Positions 36,758-44,265 of a DNA stretch of 45,448 bases are shown here, piece after piece. The notes under the pieces are model-generated. The model had not been told where the DNA came from. It searched no databases and saw only the letters and a program-made list of their open reading frames with translations. The DNA is from Verrucomicrobiota bacterium (GTDB lineage Bacteria; Verrucomicrobiota; Verrucomicrobiia; Limisphaerales; UBA1100). The first letter of the stretch is position 1. Each line of letters starts with the position of its first letter. The stretch is from contig JASLKQ010000019.1 in NCBI GenBank assembly GCA_030747505.1, forward strand, positions 1 to 45,448, given 5' to 3'. Both the position numbers and the translations under genes were made by a program.

Positions 36758-36921
36758 TCAGAGTATCCCTCGACCACGAAAATTCTCCGGTCTCCACAAG
36801 AAACGCAATTCCCCTTCAGAAAGATGCGTACGGGCACATGGTACAGGATATTATTTCCTGATCATTTCATTTCTCGGCCTTGCCAAATACGGGTAATTCC
36901 CTACCTTTCCCTGACTCTCTT

Positions 36922-37974
36922 ATGAAGAAGACATTTCTCTCTCTTGGAATAACCCTGAGCATGGCAGCCACCGCTGCGCAGGGTTTATGGACCGACGCAA
37001 AAAACAAAACTTTGCCTATCGATTTCAAAATCCAGGGAGAATACCTCGGCGAGTTGTCTTGCGGGTGTGATTTTGGCGCTCAAGTCATCGCCTTGGGGGA
37101 CGGAGAATTTCAGGCTATTCTATACCCTGGAGGATTACCTGGAGCAAGTTGGGAACGCGGTGAAGAACGAACTCTCCTTAGCGGTAAACTAGATGGCAAA
37201 AAAGCCGCCTTCAATTCCGCTGAAGGAAACCGACGCTACCTTGGACGTAAAGCCAGCGAATTCAGTGCCACTAGCCAATTCCCACCAAAAGGACACAAAG
37301 AAGATAGTTCTGCGGTCATTGAAAATGGCAAAATGATCGGCAAACATGGCAAAAAAACTTTTGAACTCAAACGTACCGTCCGTAAAAGCTCCACCATGGG
37401 AACCAAGCCCCCCAAAGGAGCCATCGTGCTCTTTGATGGATCCGGCAAAGCCGAATGGCAGGGTGGTCGGGTTGATAAAAAAACCAAATTACTCAACACC
37501 GACGGGCGCGATATCAAAACCACCCGTAAATTCCAGAATTATACCATGCATGTGGAATTCCTGCTCCCCTTCAAGCCGGCTGCACGAGGACAGGGCCGCG
37601 GTAACAGCGGTTTTTACCAGGTGGACCATTTTGAGGTACAGATTCTTGATTCATTTGGGCTGGAAGGACGCAATAATGAATGTGGGGGCGTCTATACCAA
37701 GGCCGAACCTATCGTAAACATGTGCCTGCCTCCCCTCCAATGGCAGACCTATGACGTGGAGTTTACCAATGCTATGTCCAAGGACGGCAAGAAGATCAAG
37801 AACGCCCGCATGACCCTCAAGCACAACGGCGTGGTAATCCACAAGGATCTTGAAATTAACGGCAAGACCGGCGGTTCCCGCCGCGAACCAGAAGGCACCC
37901 CTGGTTCCATCAAGTTACAGGGCCATGGCAACCCTCTACAGTTCCGCAACGTGTGGATCGTGGAAAACAAGTAG
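36922..37974 (+). CDS. Two-domain secreted DUF1080 protein
   Basis: 350 residues from ATG 36922, chosen because it opens a signal peptide (MKKTFLSLGITLSMAATAAQG). The N-terminal half (about 20-165) is a beta-rich domain with Gly-rich turns (QGEYLGELSCGCDFGAQVIALG) seen in front of DUF1080 in PVC proteins. The C-terminal half is DUF1080: IVLFDGSGKAEWQGG, NYTMHVEFLLPFKP, GRGNSGFYQVDHFEVQILDSFG, NECGGVYTKAEPIVNMCLPPLQWQTYDVEF, and a final LQGHGNPLQFRNVWIVE. The wording matches 3-keto-disaccharide hydrolase domains. The 164 bases upstream hold nothing recognisable. A lipoprotein gene follows 17 bases later. Confidence 0.9.
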   Translation: MKKTFLSLGITLSMAATAAQGLWTDAKNKTLPIDFKIQGEYLGELSCGCDFGAQVIALGDGEFQAILYPGGLPGASWERGEERTLLSGKLDGKKAAFNSAEGNRRYLGRKASEFSATSQFPPKGHKEDSSAVIENGKMIGKHGKKTFELKRTVRKSSTMGTKPPKGAIVLFDGSGKAEWQGGRVDKKTKLLNTDGRDIKTTRKFQNYTMHVEFLLPFKPAARGQGRGNSGFYQVDHFEVQILDSFGLEGRNNECGGVYTKAEPIVNMCLPPLQWQTYDVEFTNAMSKDGKKIKNARMTLKHNGVVIHKDLEINGKTGGSRREPEGTPGSIKLQGHGNPLQFRNVWIVENK

Positions 37975-37991
37975 AGAAATCTAATTACCCC

Positions 37992-38591
37992 ATGAAGCTT
38001 GCCGGATTCTACGCTTTCGGGCTGGTGATAATATTCGCCTTTACCGGATGCGCCGGACTCAACGGGCTCGTCAGAAAAACCGGCCCCAAGTACGAAGCCG
38101 AGCTCCAATCCTGGCAAATGGCAATTACTACAAAAGGCGGTAACGGCATGTGGCTAATCCACCGAGGGTATCGCAAAGGAGATGACATGGTTGCCATCCT
38201 CTCTGGATCGTCTTTTTCACACGTGGGTATTTTGGATACTGACAAAGGTGAAGTCATCGAATCACTCTGGAACGGCAACGTAACCAATAGCATTGCCGAT
38301 TTTGTTGAAATATCCCACCGGGTGGTATTGATCAAACCCGAAGGTTGGACACCCGAAACCGGAAGAGACGCGTTAGCCAAAGCCCGTTCTCAACTGGGAA
38401 AAAAATATGACTTTAGCGGCCTAATAGGTTTGCCCAGCTCAAATCGATGGTACTGCAGCGAATTAGCCTCATGGTGTTGGGGTCGACAATCCGACCGAAA
38501 AGGACCGTGGCATATCATCCACCCCAGAAGATTGACTAAAATGGGGACTCTATTATTTGATTCTGGATCGCGTGATGGCGAGCCCGATTAA
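37992..38591 (+). CDS. YiiX-like NlpC/P60-fold lipoprotein hydrolase
   Basis: 199 residues from ATG 37992, giving a lipoprotein signal with lipobox FTGC (Cys20). The mature part is a permuted papain-like (YiiX/NlpC-P60 group) hydrolase: His77 in SSFSHVGIL, an acidic Glu near 90 (EVIESLWNG) and the cysteine Cys155 in RWYCSELASW, in the His-before-Cys order typical of the circularly permuted members. Such enzymes cut lipid or peptide amide or ester bonds; the substrate is unknown. It probably shares a transcript with the DUF1080 gene 17 bases upstream and converges, 11 bases apart, with the coiled-coil gene at 38603. Confidence 0.85.
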   Translation: MKLAGFYAFGLVIIFAFTGCAGLNGLVRKTGPKYEAELQSWQMAITTKGGNGMWLIHRGYRKGDDMVAILSGSSFSHVGILDTDKGEVIESLWNGNVTNSIADFVEISHRVVLIKPEGWTPETGRDALAKARSQLGKKYDFSGLIGLPSSNRWYCSELASWCWGRQSDRKGPWHIIHPRRLTKMGTLLFDSGSRDGEPD

Positions 38592-38602
38592 TCTCAGCTA
38601 CC

Positions 38603-40132
38603 TCATTTGGGAGAAGGGGTTATTGCTCCTCCTAACCTATCCAACTCCTGCATAAGCTGATTCTTTTTGCCTTCAAGTTCCCGCACCTTTCGGGATTGAT
38701 CCGAGTAGGTTCTGATAGCCCCACGATATCGATTTAGCGACTCATCATATTTCTTCTTCGCCTTATCTATATCTCTTTTTGCCTGATCTAGGGTGTCCTT
38801 GGCAGCCTTTTGCTGCTCAGGCAAAGGCTTGGATTCATCCTGTATTTTTTTGTCGTCTCTTTGGGCCGACTCCAATTGCTGCCGCGCTTTCTGCATGGAT
38901 CTTACGGCCCGCTTAATGGGACGGAGATACGAGTCTCTTCTCCTTTGTTCATCCTTCTTGTCCTTTAGTTTGATATCACCTTTGGCCAAATCCCGCTCAT
39001 AAGATTCCAGTTTCTCTTGATACTTGTCCAAGGTGCGCTGGGAATTCTGCAACGTTTTCTCCGCACGGTCCACAGCCGAACGTCGAACTCGTAACTGACT
39101 GGCCATGCGCAAATTATTTGAGTGCGTCTTCCAGTAGTTTCTATTCTTATCGCGCCAAACATCCTGTATCTGCTGCCATTCCTTCAAAAGCCTCGAACGG
39201 CCGACCACACTGGCATCCTTTTCTTTTGCCGCCTTCGCTAAAATTATTCTCGAGTCGGTCAATTTAAGTTCGATTACTTGCAGCTCCCTGCGCAGTTGCA
39301 CAGACCGGCCAAGGTTTTCCACGCTGGCCATTAGTTGTGCCTTTTTCTCAGGAGTAGCCTGATCCAGCTTCTGCCACGCCATTGTCAATACATCAGCCAC
39401 TTTATCCTTTTGAATTGAACTGATCTCACTTTGATTAATTCGGTAGTTGCGCAAAGGCACTCGATCCACAACCAAAGCACCCAATTCCATCTTCATTTTA
39501 TCACTCAAAATTAAATCCCCGGAACGTGTACCAATGGCGTATTGTTCCGGATCGACCTCAGGCTTTTTCAGCCAGAGAGCAACAACCTCGATTCCAATCC
39601 GATATTTCATTCGTCCAAAAAGAATAGACTCTATCTCAATATCACCATCATGAACTCCGAGCGGCTTGCCTTCCACATAATCACCCGAACGAAGCATGAT
39701 CCCAGGGTTTCGATTACGGAGTTCCTCGGCTTGCCCCAGCGAAATGGGGGCAAAAAATACAGCAGCCGTATTGAGGGTACTCAGGAAGATATCTTTAGGG
39801 TCCCCTTCAAAGGTAAGCTTCGTGTCATTAAGCGCAATCACCGGGCGGGCAATGTAAGTCCCTCTCAGACTAAGGGCTCCAGGATTTTCCACCGCCAAAA
39901 GACCTTCAGTAAGCCTATCCAACTCATTGGTGGACTTTACAACGGGCGGTTGATCAAATTCCAGAAACTGCAGGTCTTCTAACGATACGGTAACATCGCC
40001 AACCCTTATTTCCCCTGATGCCAACAACTCAACCTTCCCTTCCAAGCTAACCCCATCCTGCTTAAGAAAAGTGTCCGCCAGGGAGGAAATCCCCAGTAAG
40101 GCAATAATAAATGAGAAGATGATTAATCTCAC
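38603..40132 (-). CDS. Secreted protein with four beta modules and a long coiled coil
   Basis: 509 residues with a signal peptide (MRLIIFSFIIALLGISSLA). Not a named family. The N-terminal 240 residues contain four weakly similar beta-rich modules, each with a turn such as LKQDGVSLEGKV, LSLRGTYIARPV, LRSGDYVEGKPL and GTRSGDLILSD, resembling the small SH3/LSm-like modules common in planctomycetal proteins. Residues about 255-500 are a long, charged heptad-like coiled coil rich in Lys, Gln, Arg and Glu. A periplasmic scaffold or spacer role is inferred. It lies 50 bases downstream of slyX on the same strand. Confidence 0.8.
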   Translation of the reverse strand: MRLIIFSFIIALLGISSLADTFLKQDGVSLEGKVELLASGEIRVGDVTVSLEDLQFLEFDQPPVVKSTNELDRLTEGLLAVENPGALSLRGTYIARPVIALNDTKLTFEGDPKDIFLSTLNTAAVFFAPISLGQAEELRNRNPGIMLRSGDYVEGKPLGVHDGDIEIESILFGRMKYRIGIEVVALWLKKPEVDPEQYAIGTRSGDLILSDKMKMELGALVVDRVPLRNYRINQSEISSIQKDKVADVLTMAWQKLDQATPEKKAQLMASVENLGRSVQLRRELQVIELKLTDSRIILAKAAKEKDASVVGRSRLLKEWQQIQDVWRDKNRNYWKTHSNNLRMASQLRVRRSAVDRAEKTLQNSQRTLDKYQEKLESYERDLAKGDIKLKDKKDEQRRRDSYLRPIKRAVRSMQKARQQLESAQRDDKKIQDESKPLPEQQKAAKDTLDQAKRDIDKAKKKYDESLNRYRGAIRTYSDQSRKVRELEGKKNQLMQELDRLGGAITPSPK

Positions 40133-40182
40133 GATCGACAGACTACTGTTAAACGCGCCAAGAGTGAACCCAAAACTGCCAT

Positions 40183-40392
40183 TTACTGGTAATGAGGAGG
40201 CTTTGTTATGTTGTCCTTGATCGACTTCATATCCGTGTCAGCCAAGTTTTCAGTGAGCTGCTCAACCTGCTGAGAGAGACGGCGTATGGTCTTGTCCTGC
40301 TCAATTACTGTCTCGTTGAGAGACTCGGTAAGCTGTTCCATATGTGCGAGTGCCGATTCAATCTTAACCAAGCGTTTTTCCTCAACAGCCAT
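40183..40392 (-). CDS. slyX: SlyX family protein
   Basis: Small cytosolic coiled-coil protein of 69 residues from ATG 40392 (MAVEEKRLVKIESALAHMEQ). The sequence fits SlyX throughout: an early IESALAHME, LNETVIEQDKTIRRLSQQVEQLTENL heptads and the conserved end KPPHYQ, with the usual length near 70. An upstream frame to 40434 exists but adds residues outside the family pattern. SlyX's role is not settled even in Escherichia coli. Here it precedes the secreted coiled-coil protein at 38603-40132 and is divergent from the PQQ-propeller gene; whether the pair functions together is unknown. Confidence 0.85.
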   Translation of the reverse strand: MAVEEKRLVKIESALAHMEQLTESLNETVIEQDKTIRRLSQQVEQLTENLADTDMKSIKDNITKPPHYQ

Positions 40393-40481
40393 AAGCCTGA
40401 CCATAACTCTTGGACTGGATAATTCCAGCGTCAATTCACTCTTGCGAACGCTGAAAGTTCATGGACAATCCACCCCTGCAT

Positions 40482-41783
40482 ATGAAATCCGTTAGCTATA
40501 TCACTTTTTTGCTGTTCATGAACTTTGCCGCACAGGCCGACTGGAAGCAGTGGCGAGGCCCCAGCGGCCAAGGCCACGCCAACGCCAATCTCCCCACCAA
40601 ATGGAGTGAAACTGAAAATGTGGCCTGGCGGTCCGCCCTCCCCGGCAAAGGCTGGTCATCTCCGGTCATTGAAGGCAACCAAATCTGGCTGACCACTGCT
40701 TTTGAGACCCCAGCCAGCGAGACTGAAACAAAGGAAAGGCTAAAAAATAATACCGGAAGTGTTCCGGTCCATGTATTAAGCAAGGTTCGCCTGCACGCGG
40801 TGTGTGTAGATAAACGAACCGGGAAACTGTTGCATAATGTAGAGGTTATCACCAAAGAGGACCCTCAATGGGTCCATAAGCTCAACAGCTATGCTTCGCC
40901 GACACCCGTAATTGAAAATGGAAAAGTATACTGCCACTTTGGTGCTTACGGCACCACCTGCGTCGATGCAAAAACAGGGAAGGTGATCTGGCAAAACGGC
41001 AAAATTCAAGTCATGCATGAGAACGGCCCTGGCAGCACTCCGGTACTCTTCAAGGACGTGTTAATTTTTCACATGGATGGAAGTGACAAACAGTTTGTCG
41101 TGGCATTGGACAAAAAAACAGGGAAAGAAAAATGGCGCACTACCCGCAGTGGCTCCATGCATTCAAACCCACAACTCAAGAAATCCTACGGCACACCTGT
41201 CATAGTAGAAATCGAGGACACACCAACCCTGCTCTCCCCCGGATCCAACTGGCTCTATGCCTATGACCCGAGCTCTGGCAAAGAATTATGGAAGGTCGAA
41301 TATGGAGGGCTGGGTTTCTCACTGGTCCCCCGGCCAGTCACGGGTCATGGGATGATCTTTATGAGCACCGGGTTTATGAAAGCCAAACTTCTGGCCATCC
41401 GTTATGAAAAAACTGCAAAGCCGGACATTGTTTGGAGCTATAGCCGAGGCGTATCCACACAACCTTCCCCTCTCCTCGTAGGAGATGAGCTTTATTTCGT
41501 CACTGAAAGTGGTGGGCTAGTAACCTGTCTGAATGCCCATACCGGCGAAAAAAACTGGATCGAAAGAATCGGAGGCAATTTTTCTGCCTCGCCCACTTTC
41601 GCCAACGGCAAAATCTACTTCCACAGTCGCGAAGGTGAAACGACAGTTTTACAGGCTGGCAAGGAATTCAAGGTTCTGGCCAAGAACAAACTTGATGGTC
41701 AACACATGGCCAGTGCTGCAGTTGATGGAAATGCCCTGATCCTTAGAACTGACAGGGCACTGTATCGTATCGAGCAAAAATAA
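40482..41783 (+). CDS. PQQ-binding-like beta-propeller repeat protein
   Basis: Secreted protein of 433 residues from ATG 40482, which opens the signal peptide (MKSVSYITFLLFMNFAAQA); ATG 40461 adds seven residues without improving it. It is an eight-bladed-type propeller like BamB and PQQ dehydrogenases: WKQWRGPSGQGHANA at the mature start, then repeated tryptophan-docking pairs (VCVDKRTGKLLHNVE, TCVDAKTGKVIWQNGK, VALDKKTGKEKWRTTRS, AYDPSSGKELWKVEYGG, TCLNAHTGEKNWIERIGG). The quinone-site residues of true PQQ enzymes are not evident, so a binding or scaffolding role is likely. The DUF1501/PSD1 neighbourhood gives it a PVC setting. Confidence 0.92.
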   Translation: MKSVSYITFLLFMNFAAQADWKQWRGPSGQGHANANLPTKWSETENVAWRSALPGKGWSSPVIEGNQIWLTTAFETPASETETKERLKNNTGSVPVHVLSKVRLHAVCVDKRTGKLLHNVEVITKEDPQWVHKLNSYASPTPVIENGKVYCHFGAYGTTCVDAKTGKVIWQNGKIQVMHENGPGSTPVLFKDVLIFHMDGSDKQFVVALDKKTGKEKWRTTRSGSMHSNPQLKKSYGTPVIVEIEDTPTLLSPGSNWLYAYDPSSGKELWKVEYGGLGFSLVPRPVTGHGMIFMSTGFMKAKLLAIRYEKTAKPDIVWSYSRGVSTQPSPLLVGDELYFVTESGGLVTCLNAHTGEKNWIERIGGNFSASPTFANGKIYFHSREGETTVLQAGKEFKVLAKNKLDGQHMASAAVDGNALILRTDRALYRIEQK

Positions 41784-41810
41784 AAATGCTGAACCCCTAT
41801 AGGGTTCAGC
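41776..41810 (-). terminator. Terminator for the vWA / phospholipase-like unit
   Basis: A 9-pair stem GCTGAACCC / GGGTTCAGC (41788-41810) around CTATA. Read on the minus strand it is followed by a T-rich run (ATTTTTATTTTTG down to about 41776), as expected downstream of the convergent vWA gene ending at 41837. On the plus strand, after the propeller gene, no T-run follows. Confidence 0.8.
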
Positions 41811-41836
41811 TCTTGCAGTTGCCTTATCTTACTCTG

Positions 41837-42997
41837 TTACTTCTCGTAACGGAATCCCTTTTGGGCTCCCTGTTCACGAATAAAACCTCCCACCTGTTCG
41901 TCAAACCCATCTCCTTTGCCTTCCTTTTTAAGTTCGGCTTTTTTGGTGATGATAAATTGACTACGTTTCTTGAGGAGCTTATTGAGTTCATTCTGCAACT
42001 TCTTACGATCCGCAACCTGTTTGTTCAGGTAAGCCTCACGTTCCTTCTTGTCCATTTTACGGACATTCTCAGGAAGCTTCTTTTCCTCAATGCCATCCAA
42101 CTTCAACTTGCCGTTGGCAAGTAGATCAGTCAGGTCACCTCCCCCGCTGATTACTGAAGCAGACAATGCATCCTTTGAAGCCTTGGATAAATATAGAGCA
42201 CGGTCTGCCGCCGCTGATTCTGGAGCTGCTAAAGCTATAGCATTCTTACTAGTCGCTTTTTTCTGCATTTCAGCAGATCCATATACGGTCACGGTCCTGC
42301 CTAACTTAGTGTTAAATTCAGCAATCTCTTTGTCAAAAGGGGTGGCAATAGCAATCACTCCGCCACTCTGCATGATCTGGGCGAATTTACCTTCAGCCTT
42401 GAGTGCAATTTCTTTCCAGATCGGAGTCGTGGATCCCATGCTTCCGCATTGAATGGTATTAATAATAATATCCTTCTTCATGGCCAGCTTGCAGCTGTCG
42501 GGATATTTCACATCCTGTTTGTAATCCATGTGGGGCGGAGCATCGCCTACTAGGAAGATCACCTTGAGCACATCGCGGCTCTTGCTCCATTCCATCTGGG
42601 TGACTGCCTCATTAAGCGCCTGATTAACAGACTCAGGGGTATCTCCCCCACCCTGCGCCTGAAAGGCCATGAGCTTACCATAAATATCATCAATATCATT
42701 ACTCAGCTGATAAACCTTGGTGACATATGCGTCGGTTTTATCGCGGTAACCAATCAAACCAATGCGAATCTCCGGAGTAGGTTTGGCTGAGATCATTTCA
42801 TTGGCCATACTCCATATCTTTTCCTTGGCTCCGGCAATCAAGCCACCCATGGAACCGGTGGTATCGAGCACAAAACAGACTTCAATCTTGGGCTTTTCTT
42901 TTTTGGCGATCTTCTTGGCCTGCTCCTTTTCTGCTGCAAAAACAGGAGAGGAGAAACCCATGGCCAGCATACATACTGTTGGAATTAATTTATTCAT
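41837..42997 (-). CDS. Secreted von Willebrand factor A domain protein
   Basis: About 386 residues from ATG 42997 (or 43000); the upstream frame to 43027 places extra residues before the signal peptide (MNKLIPTVCMLAMGFSSPVFAA). The vWA domain covers about 37-240 and carries the MIDAS motif DTTGSMG (Asp45), with IGLIGYRDKTDAYV and VIFLVGDAPPHMDYKQD later. The C-terminal part is a Lys/Glu-rich coiled coil. It is 49 bases downstream of the phospholipase-like gene on the same strand and ends before a terminator, so the two likely form one transcript. Its partner or ligand is unknown. Confidence 0.88.
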   Translation of the reverse strand: MNKLIPTVCMLAMGFSSPVFAAEKEQAKKIAKKEKPKIEVCFVLDTTGSMGGLIAGAKEKIWSMANEMISAKPTPEIRIGLIGYRDKTDAYVTKVYQLSNDIDDIYGKLMAFQAQGGGDTPESVNQALNEAVTQMEWSKSRDVLKVIFLVGDAPPHMDYKQDVKYPDSCKLAMKKDIIINTIQCGSMGSTTPIWKEIALKAEGKFAQIMQSGGVIAIATPFDKEIAEFNTKLGRTVTVYGSAEMQKKATSKNAIALAAPESAAADRALYLSKASKDALSASVISGGGDLTDLLANGKLKLDGIEEKKLPENVRKMDKKEREAYLNKQVADRKKLQNELNKLLKKRSQFIITKKAELKKEGKGDGFDEQVGGFIREQGAQKGFRYEK

Positions 42998-43045
42998 CAT
43001 ACAGGTTTGACGGAATGGATCAGTCAATACTCCGTTAAGATAATA

Positions 43046-44098
43046 TTATTTACGCCATTTACTTCCGATCTCTTTCCATGTCGGTTTATCCCCATTCCAA
43101 ACTTCATTCATCTCGGGCGTCAGCCGCACTATCTCGCCAAATATTTCGGCGATGGCTTCGCCCATCTGCCAAAGTGCATGACGAAAGTTGGCTTTCTTGG
43201 CTACTTCCAGCATCTGCGGATATTTCAATCCCTTTGCCCGCTCACTTAAAATCTGGTCACATTGTAGCCCCGACTCAGTTTTTTTCAAAGCCAGTTGCTT
43301 AAGGATACGTCCATTACGAATACGCTGGTAACGGCGGTTTTCAGTCATAACCTCCAGCAGTAAGGTCAAGCGTTGTGGCTCCCAGCCCGCCTTGAATTTA
43401 TTTCCCAAATAGCCTTGAGCCTGACCAACGCGCATATAGTGCGCCTGCACAGGTTCAATGGGGCAGTCGACCATATCACTGAGCAAGCTCGGCCAATCAA
43501 GTTTAAGCTCCTTGATTCCGATTTCATGAAAAGTCACCAAATCCTGAATCGGCCGATTGGCCGGCGTGTATTTACCATCCAAAAGATGCAAATCCATTCC
43601 CGGAGCCACTGATTTAATGAGGCCATCTCCAATTACATGAGTCATCCATCCCAGAACGTAGGCCAACTGCCGTTCGCCCGGGCCGTAGAGTTTCCGCGCG
43701 TCCTTTATTACAGAAGAAAAATATTGAGGAAGCTTCTCCCAGCCAATTGCCAGAGCCTTTTCCTTTGCCGCCCAACCAAAGGCAATATGGGCGCGCCCAT
43801 AAAAAGAATCATGGATTTGCCGCGGAGTGATAAACTTACCATCCAACTCCAATCGCCAAGGCCTTACTGTACCTCCAGTCAAAGGGCTTTTAAGGATGCG
43901 TTCAGAACCGTATCCCACAGGGGTTCCGGTATCCTGACAAATAACTGAAGGAACCGTCCCTACATCCGCTCCCAAATAGGCCCCGCAAAGATAACTGGAC
44001 AAATGACGCTCAGCGATTCGGGCCACGGGTAAGTCCCGCTGGGCTGTCGCCTTGGCTCCCAACAAGGCATACATGGTATGGCCAATAATCCCGCTCAC
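43046..44098 (-). CDS. Zinc-dependent phospholipase C-like protein
   Basis: 350 residues from GTG 44098 (MSGIIGHTMYALLG after initiation). The fold pattern is that of bacterial zinc-dependent phospholipase C / S1-P1 nuclease relatives (PF00882-like): His at GHTMYA and ERHLSSYLCGAYLGADVG near 32-44, HDSFYGRAHIAFGWAAK, and GWMTHVIGDGLIKS, giving the scattered His/Asp ligands of a three-zinc centre. No signal peptide is evident. Substrate unknown; it may be structural, since the family contains many non-enzymatic PVC and Bacteroidota members. First gene of the unit with the vWA protein. Upstream (44099-44265) no clear promoter is seen. Confidence 0.7.
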   Translation of the reverse strand: MSGIIGHTMYALLGAKATAQRDLPVARIAERHLSSYLCGAYLGADVGTVPSVICQDTGTPVGYGSERILKSPLTGGTVRPWRLELDGKFITPRQIHDSFYGRAHIAFGWAAKEKALAIGWEKLPQYFSSVIKDARKLYGPGERQLAYVLGWMTHVIGDGLIKSVAPGMDLHLLDGKYTPANRPIQDLVTFHEIGIKELKLDWPSLLSDMVDCPIEPVQAHYMRVGQAQGYLGNKFKAGWEPQRLTLLLEVMTENRRYQRIRNGRILKQLALKKTESGLQCDQILSERAKGLKYPQMLEVAKKANFRHALWQMGEAIAEIFGEIVRLTPEMNEVWNGDKPTWKEIGSKWRK

Positions 44099-44265
44099 AG
44101 GTCTAATTGAAACCCAAGATTCAATTTATACGAAGATAAAATCCACCGGACTCTTGAAAAGCCCGACAAAGCCAAATCAACGGGAATCACACGGCTTCAA
44201 GCAAATCGTAACATTTATATGTTTTGGATTCAGGCTTATAAGTCTACATTCCTTCTTAGCTGGTG

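Noticed and set aside
39542..39982. Plus-strand frame of 146 codons
   Set aside because: Antisense to the secreted coiled-coil gene, no domain.
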